Source: Apostichopus japonicus (lineage: Eukaryota; Echinodermata; Holothuroidea; Aspidochirotida; Stichopodidae). Taken from it: a stretch of 64,000 nt of DNA. The notes under the pieces are model-generated. The model was not told the origin of the DNA and did not search any database. It saw nothing but the letters and a program-made list of their open reading frames with translations. Shown one piece after another: positions 25,401 through 38,678 of this stretch. Numbering within the stretch: position 1 is the first letter of the stretch; the number at the start of each line of letters is the position of its first letter. The position numbers and the translations under genes were made by a program. The stretch covers positions 7,857,501 to 7,921,500 of the forward strand of contig NC_092568.1 of the NCBI RefSeq assembly GCF_037975245.1, in the 5' to 3' direction.

Positions 25401-28400
25401 GTCACAAAAATGTAGCATCATTAGACGAATTTGTAAATTATTTGTGAGAAAAAAGTGAAAATTTCGTCATGAAAACACGAAATTTCGTGGAAGAAGGAGT
25501 AAAATATATAGTCCTAATTGAAGATAAATATTTGAAACTTCCAACGACCAAATGGCCATTCATAATATCAAAATAAACATTCTTCTGGGAATCTTCTCTG
25601 ACTTTTTGATAGCTTCCTTCGCCACATGGTTATAATGTCCCTTGTTGTAAATTTCACAACCCTTGTAACTTGAAAGACTTTATATATATATATCCCAGAA
25701 CAGTGCACTCTGTCTCATTTTTAGTGTTACATCAGGAACCTGGTACCGACGAGATTGTTTTATATACATGCTACCACTTTTCCATTCACTTGTACTCGTA
25801 AAGTATAATAGTAACGCGTGTACATATTTCTGAAGGTAAATCGAAATCCCAATATACGCATACCGTGTGCTATATCAAGTGTGAACTGGTGGCTGGTATA
25901 GTGTCCAACGCACAAGTTACTCTACAGTACCTTCCGTAACTAATCCAGCGTTTGGTCGTGTAACAAATACTGCAACCTGACCTCCGATTTGAGTGCACCA
26001 AAGCTGCATAAGAAAATTTTGCTACAAACTAACGAGGTTAGTACTGCATTTAAAGCCTTAGAGAGCTCAAATAGCCTTAATTTGGCCCATTACAGTAGGC
26101 AAATAGCTACGTTTGCAGCTCATTCAATTGCAGGCATAATTACAACATAATGAAAAGAAATGTAGACTAGGCTAAATAGTTGTAGGTGTTGGTCTACCTT
26201 GTGTTGTTGTGCATCACTTATTAGGCTACTCTTAAATAATAATACTTCTTACAGGGCAATATTAACTTAATGGCTCAGACAACCACAACAGGCTTTAGGG
26301 CCTACTAGTATTAATAGGCTAGGTGTTACCAATACCATAATGTTATCTGAACAAAGGAGGATAGGTTGCTGCACATGCAGTGGCCCAAGTTCCCATTGAA
26401 TGCTACACAGTACTGTAGTAGGCCTGTACCTATATATAATCATGAATATAAAGTTAGTAGATTTAAGAGACTAACTCAAGCTTGAAGATTTCAAGCTGGA
26501 AATACCTCTCTTACTTATCCTAATTACATAAAGGCTTCAATTTTCAGTGACCAGATTCACCAAAATAAGTAATAGTCATAATTAATTGATAACTGCCAAA
26601 CCAGCATTTACTAAATCAACCTAATAAATACACATGCATTCAAATGATTCAGAATGACATGAAAGTATGAATCAATCACTAGCGTATAAGTACACCAGGT
26701 GAATTGTGTGTGCACAGACAAACATAACTGGTCGATCGAATCTAAAGTCAAAGCCCAACTTGCACAGTTTTGGCAAAAACAAAACAGAAAATGTTATTGG
26801 TGCACAGGAGGTTCTGCGATAACCATTGCATACTACTCGAAGTCTTCACTGTGCATGGAGTCAATTCAAGACCAGAATATATATTTTCTTAGATGTTTGG
26901 GAAAGTTTTCATTAAAAGGATTTTTTCACCTTACTTTTAATGATAAAGGTTGGGATCGTTTGGAACTCCTCATCCCTCCCACCTCCCCCCCCCCCCCCCC
27001 CAGATACATATGAACAATTAAGAAAGCAAAGCTTATTCTTGCAATGTGATGACCAACAATAACATACTTAAACATTTTGTCTTACCCATACCACAAACAT
27101 GTCACCGCTAGACCCATACGTAGGTTATTCACAAGAATGATGTAATCGGCAGAAAGACAACCCTCCTCACAGAGAGACCTTGAGACATTGTTATCAAAGC
27201 TTCAAGGCCTTTCATAGTTCAGAGTTGGTTAGTTTAGAGGCTTATCTCACAGATTTCAAAACAAAGGTTCTAGTGTACAGTAGCAGTCGGTGAGACAACA
27301 ATCATTTGCATTTCTTTGTTACTGTAGCTTCCTGAAATTTTTCCACACCATCTAAGACATTTTTTACTGCTAAGTATGATGATGTGCAACATTAATGTAT
27401 TGCATTTAATTCTTAAATATTTGTGGCCCAAACACTTACTCTTATCTTGTTGATCAAAGCATCTTTTTGAGTTTGTTTAGACAACTTTTCTCAAACCAAG
27501 TATTATTCATTAAGATTACAATTGATGAAGCAGAGATGTAGTTCTAGGCCTTTTCAACTGATAGCAAGTTATTTAGTGAGTAATTGTTGGGTTCTATCTA
27601 GTCTTCAACAATTTTTCACCCAGCCTTTTTACATAGTAGTATACAACACATTCAATAGCAATCTGGGGAAAAAAATCAGAAATGTTCATATTTTAGTGTA
27701 CAATATGATGAAACTTGACTAGAAACAAATCAATTACCTACATTTTCATTTGTATTTGCTATCAATCAACAATGAAGGATCAAAATCAAAACAAAAAATT
27801 TGCTACCAAACTTTGAGAGACACACATCCATATGTATATTGGTAGTATACTATACAGTACACAGGGCTTCAGTGTATATATATCTGTGTATGTAGTTTAT
27901 TTGCTATGCAGGGTTGCAGACCCTCAGTAGTTTCAATATTTAATATTATATTTAACAAAAATTAATGAACCTGAAAACTGATATGCAGAATATAATGCCA
28001 TAAAAGAAAAACTTTATCTCTGGAAAACTCATAAATTTATTAAAGTAGTATATATTTAGGGCAATGCTAGGATAGTGGTTTTAAACTGGATAATGGATTT
28101 GGTAGCAAATCTAGATGCAGTAGTATTGGCAAATTTCATTATTGCTCTGCCAAAACAATGTATAGGTTTTACCTTTCCTTCTAATTCCAAAATTGTCAAC
28201 GTAGTTGTAAATTAGTCTTATGAATAACGGACAAATGACAGATTCAGCCCCAATTAACACAGTATTTGGAAGTTGCGTCACTCTATATTCATCTGTTGCA
28301 AGAGTGATAGGTGATTAAACTTTGCTTGTTGATTTGTTTTCTTAGACAAGTAAGAGACTGTCTCAAGACTTTTTAATCATCGCTTGCAACATTCATGCAA

Positions 28401-28633
28401 CAAAAGTAGCATCCTAGCTTGTCTTCAACCAGGTGGATGGCACAACTGGAATAACATTAAATAGTACAGACACAACTACCTGCTTTGAGAAATTGCTAGT
28501 TCTCATTGTTGTAAAGTCTTTTACATAACTCTGCCATCTTTGTCATAAGCAGTGACTACATGGAGATCTGCCTTTTGTTGATACACACCTGTAATAGAGC
28601 GTGACATATGTTTTGTATTTATTCTTCCAGGAG
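22413..28633. other. Divergent intergenic region between the axonemal-type gene and FKBP2
   Basis: This is the shared upstream side of two divergently transcribed genes. The promoter of the minus-strand gene should lie just above 22412. The FKBP2 start codon is preceded three bases upstream by a splice acceptor (28621-28630), so a noncoding first exon probably lies somewhere here, but I cannot place it. A composite transposon fills 23253-25196. Poly-C tracts occur at 26984-27001 and elsewhere. Remaining open frames are short and show no family signal. Confidence 0.5.
23253..25196. mobile_element. Composite DNA transposon with CAGG..CGTATCCAGG ends
   Basis: The left end reads CAGGCGCGTATCCAGG. 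The right end, in reverse complement, reads CAGGGGCGTATCCAGG. TGTAC directly flanks both sides (23248-23252 and 25197-25201). Inside, a block containing GATCTGGGAGGCATTTTCGG and TACGCTTCGCGCCAACC near 23850-23920 recurs near 25070-25135. Another end-like motif (CTACGCGCCTG) lies near 23960. This suggests nested or tandem copies of related elements. Ends of this kind resemble hAT-type elements, but the 5-bp duplication does not fit the usual 8 bp, so the superfamily is open. A purine-rich stretch at 23290-23420 gives Lys/Arg-rich false open frames. Confidence 0.6.
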
Positions 28634-31406
28634 ATGGCAACTCAATGGAAGCAGATAGCAGTTTCCCTGCTGATAATTGTTTTAGTAGTCGTTATAGAAG
28701 TCAATTCAGAGAAAACAAAGAAACTTCAAATTGGAGTGAAGAAGAAGGTAGAAAATTGTGCAAGAAGATCCAAGAACGGTGATAGATTGAGTATGCATTA
28801 TACTGTAAGTACTAAATATAACAACAATGTTTTATAGTGTGGAATGGAGACTGATGCATACAACTCTGCAGTCAGGTTTCAGAGTTGAGGAATACCGTAT
28901 AATGTCTTTAGATCCCTGATTTCAAAGCGTGACAACCGTGGTCAGACTTATGCCAACTTGAGGGCAAAAACATTCATTGGGTTATGTGTCATAACAGGGT
29001 ACATTTACTCACCACCATGGTGGTCAATGCTACATTCAGACTTTTCATTCATCTTTAAGAATCATGCCCAGAAGAAACACAACCTGAGCCGTTTCAAGTT
29101 AGAACATAATCTACTAATAGAAAGTTTGCAAAAGAAGTTGAATTTCCTCCGTTTGTTAAAAATATGTCCTGTAAGAAATAGTGAGCTGAAAGACACCACT
29201 TTTTGATTTTTTATGTTTTTTTGGTAGACCTGACAAAAATGGTAGCAAAGTTTTATTTAATTAGTAATGAGTTGGTATTAGTATGAATTCAGCCATAATT
29301 TGGTCCATTGTATGATAGAACCTTTCATCTTCAAGGCTTAATCTCATCCTTAGACCTAATGGTTTTGTACTATTTTTTGTTCATTTACAGGGCACCTTGG
29401 AAAATGGAGAGGAATTTGACAGCAGTCTTCCTCGAGGAGAACCTTTTGTTTTTACCCTTGGAATGGGACAAGTCATTAAAGGATGGGAACAAGGATTGTT
29501 AAAGTAAGTTTGACAAAATGTTGGAATGAATGCCAGACATATCTGCAGCATGATTATGTAGTCGTCATGTTTTCATTGCACTGCTTTTATTTGCAATATG
29601 AAAGTTACCTTTCATGTAGGTCTATCATCTGAGATATTTACAAGATATTGTTTGGTACAAAAGTGCAAACATGCTCAAATTGGACTCGACAGGACTATTT
29701 TTGGAGCATAGTCCATGGACAGATTGTTTTTCTGAGGATGGCCGTAAAATAGAAATGATGCGAACTGTATGGCCAACTTTGATGTAACTACTCTGCTAAG
29801 TGTAACATCTGTAAAACTGAAATTTACATGTATGATATTTCATGACAAAAGTATATCTTTTTGCTAAAGCAGATATTGAATTTGGTATTAACTGGAAATT
29901 ATTCAGTACTCGAATCCCATAACATTGCAGTTCATTAGCTGGTCCATAAAATGAATTGAAGAATTACGAAATGGTCGCTGAGTCACTTTTCAAATTTCAT
30001 GCGATTAATATTACTATGGAAATGTTCCTGGATAACAAACTTTGTAGAAATTGTATGGAATCATTAGTAATACTCTGGTTAATGTTTAAACAATTAGAGT
30101 GAAAAGTAAAACTAGTGTACTCTTAAGGTTGATCAATGTGCTATGATATTTTGAGTAATATTTGTAATTGGTAGGTTAGTATTATTGGTAACCAAATGCA
30201 AAAACCTCTATGGAAAGAAGCATTAACATTGTTGATTTAAGATTTTCTGATACACAGACATTGTATTAACACATCATTGAAGTAATCAAAAAAAGTTATG
30301 AAATAGGTAAACTTTTTTTGTGATAATTGAAAATACCATTATAACAGTTTTGTCTGTGTCTTCCTCATATTCTTGGATGTCTTGTTGACAGGCTATGCCA
30401 CACACTTTTTGTGCCAAGTCAGTTTGCATCATAACACACTAAACAATAGGAAAATGTAGCCTTCATAAACTAATGATAACCAGCATTCAAAATATTGAAT
30501 GGGCCTAAATTTGCACAAGCAGCATGCGTGCAGGGTACAGCACAAAAGAAATTCCCAAGAAATAATGGTTTCCCCTCCTCTCCCCACTTTTCTCCTTCCC
30601 TCCACCTCCAACCCCCCTCCACTCCCCTTCAAAATGGACTCCAATGTCCTGTGTCTCTCAATGTTTAAAGAGTTGGTTATAATATTGCATTTGTATCCTA
30701 TGAACCATTTGTTTCTCATTTCAGTATGTGTGAAGGAGAAAAGAGAAAGCTAGTCATTCCGTCCGATCTTGGTTACGGCGAAAGAGGGGCACCTCCAAAA
30801 ATTCCAGGTAAAGGTGGAATTTGTTTACAAAAGACATTTGTGGATTTATTTTGAGATCCTTAAAGAAGTTAGGGTGGATGCTTTGCACGTTGTCTAAGGA
30901 TTTGCAAGGTGTTTGATGTGTCAGTTGAAAGTCTGATAGAAATAAGTTAAATTCCAGTATGAGTAAGCCCACGTAATATAGTCATATCATGTGTAGCAGT
31001 TAAGCTGAAGAAAATGTTATGAGATGCTCCATCAGAAGTCAACAGTCTTAACTGGAAAGATTAACATTGTTGTTGTTCTTACAATATCAGAACTCGTTGT
31101 GTTCATGCAAGCATGAAGATATATAAATATGTGGTGAAAAAAGTACAACTTTATTCTGGAGGTTGATATTTCTGTTTCTGAAATGTTCAAAACATTGAAC
31201 ATTTTATTGGGTACAAGAAGCAGATACTTACAATTGCATCGAAAGTTGCAATAATGGAAATCGTCGCATACACAAAAATAATGGAATTATGTATACAAAA
31301 TATCTGTTTGTATGTTAAAAATAATCAAATTGCTTTCTCAACAGGTGGTTCTACTTTGATCTTTGAGGTGGAGCTTATCAAGATTGAAGGAAAAACAGAG
31401 CTTTGA
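28634..31406 (+). CDS. FKBP2: FKBP2-type ER peptidyl-prolyl cis-trans isomerase, 142 residues, four exons
   Basis: Coding exons 28634-28804, 29391-29503, 30725-30807 and 31345-31406 join in phases 0, 2 and 1 with GT-AG borders. The stop TGA is at 31404-31406. The 142-residue product equals the human FKBP2 length as I recall it. Residues 1-23 form a signal peptide with a hydrophobic core. The next segment contains [13 protein letters not shown], the FKBP2 hallmark. The FKBP fold follows, with the pocket residues in place: Tyr in MHYT, Phe-Asp in EEFDSS, VIKGW, LGYGERG and the late Phe in LIFEVEL. Two luminal cysteines (VENC, NMC) match the family. The C-terminus KTEL corresponds to the RTEL of human FKBP2, an ER-retention-like signal. 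The enzyme catalyses proline isomerisation during folding in the ER lumen and binds FK506-type ligands. A splice acceptor three bases before the ATG implies a noncoding 5' exon. Confidence 0.95.
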
Positions 31407-33323
31407 TTTTATGGTGGTTTCTGTGTAGTCAACATCTGCTTTGTGAAGTACTGCTGTACTTGTGGCATTAGTTAAAGAGACGGAGTACTTTTAAAGAAAT
31501 CAGATATTGATGTGTGCTAGGTGGTACTCACTCCTAGTGCCTATGGTGTCTTCTGTTCTGTGTTTGTACACAAAGATGCAGACATTTATCCAAGTAGTAC
31601 CAATCAAGTATGCCAATCTCATCAGTTAATTGGAAGCCGGGAAAAATGTTCTGCAGAACCTTTGCTCAAGCAGCAGTATTTCTGCAATCCGACGACGCCT
31701 GTTTTCTTTGTGAACTGTCCCTTTAAGAATATTTGTCTATCAAATTTAATTTAATGTGTTAAGAACAGTTATTCTAAAGTTGAGTAACTTTTGGTAATTT
31801 AGCATTGTTTTGTTTTTTTGTTTCTTTATCACTTTTGACTACTTCCTTTTGTATCCTTTGCCACCAGTAGAAGAACAGAGTGATAGAGAGAGATATTACT
31901 AAACAAATCTGGTAACCGAATAGTACAGCACTATGGTACAGTAGATGTGGTATAGCATTATAGAAATCTGACAAAAAAAGGAGATATTTATCAGCATTTA
32001 CACCACCTCAAGACAAAAAAATGAAAGTTATAGCAGATGACAACAAAGAGACATAATAATATTTACTATTAATTAGGTAAATCAGCAACAGAAAATTGAC
32101 CGGGAAGGTATGAAATATTTTGGAGTTCTAACTTAGGGGCCCTTTTCTGCCCCTGCTCCCCTCCTAAAGAGGAACCTAGCCACCCCTTACCCCCCCCCTT
32201 TGCGGGTTAAGACACTGTATTGAAGTGAATTATTAATTTGAAGTACACGTGTTCCTCTGTGTTCAGTTTCCATGGTTACTTCAACTACCATATGGACTTA
32301 GCAAGTATCATACAGTGTAATTTGATAATGACGATAACAGATAATGCAAAACGAACACTGCCTATTTGATTCAAATAACTAAAAACAAGAATATATCACA
32401 TAGCTTTTTGAGGGATGTCTAGTATATTATATGCTAAATGATGTTTATAATGTGACTTTTGTGTGTGATTTTCAAGCAATGTGATCATGTCATCATATCA
32501 CAGGTGGCAAGATGCTTGCTTGTATGTTGTCTCACAGTCTAGCTATCCACCCCTGAGTCTGTTTAGGTGTCATAGGATGGCAACATGTTAAATTTAGCAA
32601 ATTAATGAAATTAAGTGTTAATAACTTAAAATCATAATGACCATCTTCAGCCTTATTTATTTTACTTCAGATCTGTGTCTGATTTTGAGAAATCTTTAAG
32701 GATTACTATAGAAAGATATGTAAGGAGGTTCACTATAGGTTATGAAATGATTCCAAAATTGATTCTATTTATTACAGAAAAAATATACCTAAATACCGTT
32801 AATGTTTCGTGTGTGTTCAAAGCCAAAAAGCAATCATGTATGTAATCTCTCTGCCAATGTAATTATTAATCTTGTAGACACACTCTGTATATCTCATATA
32901 CTTGATTTAGTATGCAATCTTGCAGCTGTAGGCTTATATGACAGTAGGGTATTAAGGCTATATCTTGCACATACATGTTGCCATGTAAATGAATGCTGCC
33001 AAAGAACATCAGTGGGGATAGTGCTAATAGTTTAAGACATCTATTTCTTCTAGGAGAAAAATAGCATTTTCCCTGTAAAATAGTTTTTTCTGACGTTTCT
33101 TCTGATTTTGAGTCTGTAAATGACTCCCGCAAGTTGACATCGAATGCATTCTGTTGGGAACCCCCCCCCCCCCCCCCATGCCTTATGCACTGGCCAAAAT
33201 GGCTCTCTTGATCATTCAGGTGAAAGATCTGCATTGTGAGTCTCATTTAGTTTTATATGACACTATGAAAGGCATTTAATAACAAGCTTACCTGTTTCAC
33301 TTTGTGATAACTATAACTGAAGC

Positions 33324-33329
33324 AATAAA
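33324..33329 (+). terminator. Candidate poly(A) signal of FKBP2
   Basis: This is the first canonical AATAAA that I found after the FKBP2 stop codon, followed by a T-rich stretch. It is a sequence match only; no transcript end is known. Confidence 0.4.
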
Positions 33330-33937
33330 ACACTTTTTTGTTTTTTTTAGATTGACTACCTTTTTTTATTGTTGTGTTTTCATCTTTTTATTCCCACTAT
33401 AATATGATTGTCAAATACTGGCTCAAAAAGATCTGAACAGTGTGTGTGGAGTTGGATGTAAGTTCCCCCAAGATGCAGCTATGTTCCCTTTCGAAAGAAT
33501 GAAAACAAAACTGTAGTTTCTTTCCATAACATAGAGTTGAAATAGTAAGTGTGACTTTTGTTTTTGACAGTGCCTGAAGCCTGTTGATCTATCCATGAGG
33601 CTTTACTTAACATTGGAGCCACTGTTAAATCTTGCTACATAGATCATAGTATCCGGCCCCTTCCTCAGAATCCCCCACCCCCCTCCTCTCCCCCAAAGGA
33701 CCATAGTGAAGGGCCAACACCAAGTATGAACCTCTATTTGATCTCGTGTATCAATTGTCTTCTTTTTTGCACTTTTGAAGCCATGACGAATGCATGAAGT
33801 TTCAATCTAGTGAAGGGACTCAAACTTAATCCCTCAGTATAGCTACATTTCCCAAACCCAGCTGTAAAATTACTTTGGAAGCGACACCTTTCCACATCAC
33901 ATCATTTCAGCATTTGGTGCCCCCATTACAAGATACT

Positions 33938-34672
33938 TACGGAAGCGTAGAAGGGACATTGCATTGACGAGTTACCAACTTGACAAAACGACAATTATCT
34001 GCAAATTGATGAGTTGACGAGATGGTAACGTGACAAAATTCAGGAAATTGCCGTTTTGACGACATAACGGATCTCGTCAATGCAGCAATTTTCAGCAAAT
34101 TGACGACTTGCACACTTACTACCATCTCGACAAGTTGACAAAATTCAGAAAATTGACGTTTTGACGAGATAACGGATCTCGTCAACAATTTTCTGAATTT
34201 TGTCATCTTGTCGAGATGGTATACGTAGTAAGTGTGCAACTCGTCAATTTGCAGAAAATTGTTGCATTGACGAGATCCGTTATCTCGTCAAAACGTCAAT
34301 TTTCTGAATTTTGTCGTTTTGTCGAGATGGTAGTAAGTGTGCAACTCGTCAATCTGCAGAAAATTGTTGCATTGATGAGATCCGTTATCTCGTCAAAACG
34401 TCAATTTTCTGAATTTTGTCATCTTGTCGAGATGGTAGTAAGTGTGCAACTCGTCAATTTTCTGAATTTTGTCATCAAGCCGAGATGGTAGTAAGTGTGC
34501 AACTCGTCAATTTGCAGAAAATTGCTGCATTGACGAGATCCGTTATCTCGTCAATGCAGCAATTTTCTGAATTTTGTCACGTTACCATCTCGTCAACTCG
34601 TCAATTTGCAGATAATTGTCGTTTTGTCAAGTTGGTAACTCGTCAATGCAATGTCCCTTCTACGCTTCCGTA
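33938..34672. mobile_element. Foldback transposon with 6-bp target duplication and internal 105-bp units
   Basis: GATACT directly flanks both sides (33932-33937 and 34673-34678). Both ends read TACGGAAGCGTAGAAGGGAC when viewed inward, and the two outer arms remain nearly identical reverse complements for well over 100 bases. The centre is made of direct units marked by GTAGTAAGTGTGCAACTCGT at about 34225, 34330, 34435 and 34488 (spacing 105, 105, 53). Most units hold a self-complementary block, GACGAGAT-CCGTT-ATCTCGTC, so small hairpins sit inside the large one. There is no coding capacity. The superfamily is not identified. Confidence 0.85.
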
Positions 34673-35435
34673 GATACTAGTTATCACTATAAAACCACTC
34701 AACGGTTGTATGAAAATTGTTAACAAATTTCAGTCATATTCTTAAAGTTTGACGGCACATTGAAGTTTCCATACAAATATTTCACTAAGCAACTTCAAAA
34801 TACTAAACAACGCTGTCACAAGATATGGCTCCCCAAGACTACGGTATGGTCGGAATGTACCAATTATTATCGTACGATCGATTTGTAGGGGGGAGAGTAC
34901 AAAAATGTATGTGAATGATGAATGTAAATTAATTATCACATGTGATGACTATAAATAAGGAGAGAATATCGATGACTTATTTAATGCGATAATAAACCTA
35001 CCATATTGTATAATCTTCCATACTTTTTGTGCTGGTAACATTTACATGGAAGTATGCATGCACAGTACTGTGAATCATGACTTGTACACATGTCATGAAA
35101 TTCGCTGGTATTAAATACTGTAGAGGCGAAGTGCCTTACAAGGTCAATAATTTACTACTTACGTAACTTAATAATTCGGTAACATGGCATGGTTAGCATG
35201 CAGTTATTATATCATTGAGCGTTCTAAGTGACTTTGTATCGTTAGTGCACCGTCGGTAGTTTACGACTTTCGCGAATTAGGAATATCATTAATTGATGCG
35301 GGCAGTACCAATACTAGTATAATCGGAACAAGAAGTGGAATAAGGCAGGACTAAGCTAAAACTGTTAAAACGACCAACGAATCGATTTAACATCGGTTTC
35401 AGACTAGTACTAGAAGTCCAAGCTAATCAAAGAAA

Positions 35436-38400
35436 ATGGGTGCAGCCGTTACTAGGTCAGATTTCGCTTGGGTCTACACTGACGAACCCCACTTGACAAG
35501 GCGGAAAGAAATGCTAAGTAAGTGCCTACGGTACTATTACACTAACTTCCTAAGTACTAGTAGTAGTAGTAGGATGGTGACTTACTACTAGTCAGTTGAA
35601 TAGAATGCCCCTTTGGCCTGCAGAAATAAGATGTAGTATAACAAGTAGTAGTACTTAGCATCGTGGGCTCATAATTGATGCACTTAAGGATTTGATCAAC
35701 GATGTCTATCAATGCAAAATCACTCAACTATATGTGTTTTTCAAATATGTGGTTCCTCAGAAATGTAATGATCTCAAACTATTTATTGTTCTGTGTATAT
35801 GCAACGTATATTGAGCAGAATTTTACCACAAAATGTCTGCCGTGTCAAGTTCTTTCATAGTTAATACCCCTAAATTGACACATTCCTCGATTAGCAAAAG
35901 TACATTTGTGTAACTGTAAGTATACATCAATTGACTCTGCATGCTGCTTGCTATGCTCTGAGCCCCTAAGCTCAGACAGGTCAGGTCCCAGAGAGTAGTG
36001 GTATCATTCTGAGGTAATATAGGTTATTTTTATTTTTATGCCATGTGCAGATAGGTCACGTATTGAATGGCTCAATTGATAGCCAATGATCTACTTATAA
36101 TATTTGACAGAACCTAGGCCTATGTACAGTAACCTCTGTAGACCCTTTAACTTGACAAACCAGCGCAGTACAACTTTATAAGTTTCCTTAATACCATACA
36201 AAGCCTATCATCATATTGGGAAGGCTTACACTATCTAATTCTAGGCTTTATTTTTGTGTTGCTTATTTTGATTAAATGTACACTACTTCTGCTCTCTTTT
36301 CATAGAAAAATACCCTGAAATCAAGAAGCTAATGGGATGTGACACCAACATTGTCAACATAGTCCTGGTGATGGTAATTGTGCAAGTGTTATCAGCATAT
36401 TTACTGAGGAATGAATCATGGACTACCATAGCCATTGTGGCTTACTGCTTTGGGGGCGTAGTGAACCACTCTATGACCCTAGCCATTCATGAAATTGGGC
36501 ACAATCTGGCATACGGCAACACCCGTCTGATGTGGAACCGGATGATCGGTTTTATAGGGAACACTTGCGTGGGTGTACCAATGTCGATCTCCTTTAAAAG
36601 ATATCACCAAGATCATCATAGATTTCAGGTAGGTTGGATCACATACATTGTATAAATAAATGCCAATGAGATGCACACTAGGTCCAGGATTGAGGGCTGG
36701 TACTTTAGTAGGAATTATTTTGCAATGTGAATCCATCTCTGTGCCAAAACATGGACATTTCATGTTTTGTTTCTTTTGAACTGTATACTGACAACAACAT
36801 GAAACATTTGGTATTATATCTCAAGAAACTGATAACTCTCAAAGCAGAAGACAATCACACTCTATCATAGTAAATATCACTAGCCTAGGTCTTTGTCTGA
36901 TTCACACTGAAGCCTCTGGGCTGCAAACATGCTTCTTATGCTGCATGCAGTAGTAGTAGTACTGTAGTCAGATATTACAGTTAAGGAAATGAGTGAAAAG
37001 TTGGTGGGAACAGTAGTTAACCAAGGAACTTTAAGAACTTGTAACCATTGGTATTAAATTCATCACTGTCAAAAATCTAGATGAGAATTGTCTTCAAGTA
37101 AAAAGTTCTACGCTTATATTAAGAATCTTTTGGAAGCACTGACCATTTATGTAAATTTCTGCTGTAATGACATATCACCTTTAAGTGAGCATATTCTCTT
37201 TAGAACATTTCATGAAATTTGTATAGCTTAGAACGCTCCCAATTTTTCTTTCTTACTCTGTACAAGAGGTTTAGAAAAAGTAATTAGTGTGTAGCATGCC
37301 ATACTTAATGTACATCACACCAAAAATGACATGTGATGTGGTATTGATATACAGTACTGCATAAAGTACCAATGTTCTTACAATTCTTCCATCCTAATCA
37401 GTGTCTGTTCCTCCATGATTCCATAGGGAGAAGATGGGCTTGATCCAGATTTACCCACCGAATGGGAAGCCATACTCTTCCATAACACAATCACGAAAGC
37501 ACTATGGATGTTTCTCCAGCCCGTCTTTTACGCCTTGAGACCGTTCGTGATGAGGCCGAAGGCACCTAGCTACCTCGAATTCATGAATACTACAATCCAG
37601 ATAGCCTTTGATTTGTTCATCTGGTACATGTTTGGTCCTAAAGCAATGGGTTACCTACTTCTGGGTTCATTCCTCACCATGGGTATTCATCCACTCGCTG
37701 GACACTTTATATCAGAGCATTACATGTACGTCGAAGGACACGAGACGTACTCGTACTACGGACCATATAATTATTTGGCTTTTAACGTGGGATACCACAT
37801 GGAACACCACGACTTCCCAAACGTTCCCGGTTCCAGACTTCCTTCGGTGAGTTTTTTTTTAACAAGTTTTTTTTTTTAACATTGTGTAGATAAAAATCTC
37901 TTTCGAATCAATCCTGACTACATGACTGTGTAAAAACCCTTGTCTATTTTCAATAATTTCCATCAAGCATGGAGGCATGGTCAGCCATTTTAAGCAGTGC
38001 TCCCATTCATTTGCTTTGTTCAGCAATAATAAGATTTGTTCTGTTTAGTCGTTGCTCTATCCATCCAAGAACTTAACCGAGGCAGAAATTGAGTAATGTA
38101 CTGTAAACAGTACCCAGCAAAGCCAAAAAAAATTGTGCTTAATGTCTGGAATGGTTGTCACTTTGGACCTTATTATTAATCTGATAGTGGCTTTTTAATT
38201 CATAAGTTCTGTCCTTAATCAAAAGAGTAAATTTTAAATTTCATATAAAGTTCATAAACAAAAGATAACCTGTAGTATTGTATATGACATTATGTCTTTG
38301 ACAAATTGTAAAAGTGTCTTCTGAGCTGTGAAGGGCTTCTATTTTTTCCATCCATTTATGTATTGCTTCTGAGGAGTTGACGTAAGGATGCACAGTGTGC

Positions 38401-38678
38401 TTGAATTGATAGTCCAGCCACCAGTGACATACTCAAATTAATTTTGTCCCTACTGGCATTCATTCAGGTACTTTACAGGATAATTTGACAATTACTTTTC
38501 TTCCATGTATGAATAGGTATCAAAAATTGCACCAGAATATTACAGTGACCTGCCACAGCACCCATCCTTTTCCAGAGTGGTTTGGGATTTCATCTTTAAC
38601 CCCGCCTATGGACCCTTTGCAAGAGTGAAGCGTCCCTGCTCCATGGACCCCAGGAACAAGAGCCCATGGGACTTGTAG
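35436..38678 (+). CDS. DEGS1: Sphingolipid delta(4)-desaturase DES1, 328 residues, four exons
   Basis: Coding exons 35436-35517, 36306-36628, 37427-37846 and 38517-38678 join in phases 1, 0 and 0 with GT-AG borders; stop TAG 38676-38678. The enzyme converts dihydroceramide to ceramide by introducing the 4,5-trans double bond, at the ER membrane. The N-terminus [19 protein letters not shown] matches the DES1 start, and the Gly2 context fits N-myristoylation as in mammals. The three di-iron histidine boxes are intact: HEIGH at 89-93, HQDHH at 128-132 and HMEHH at 259-263, the same positions as in human DES1. Hydrophobic segments lie near 43-61, 67-80 and 185-205. The nearby NVGYH and [10 protein letters not shown] blocks are family signatures. 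The length is slightly above the 323 residues of human DEGS1, through a longer C-terminus. It lies in tandem behind FKBP2. Confidence 0.97.

Larger units (their letters stand above)
31407..35435. other. FKBP2 3' UTR and FKBP2-DEGS1 intergenic region
   Basis: The first good AATAAA downstream of FKBP2 is at 33324-33329, which would give a 3' UTR near 1.9 kb. A C17 tract lies at about 33161-33177. A 735-bp foldback element occupies 33938-34672. The DEGS1 promoter and 5' UTR should lie in the last few hundred bases, where I see no clear TATA box. Open frames across the foldback (for example 34216-34491) only translate its repeats. Confidence 0.5.

Noticed and set aside
33937-34673. Open frames of 85-100 codons on both strands
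   Set aside because: They repeat the same peptide words because they translate the foldback element units.
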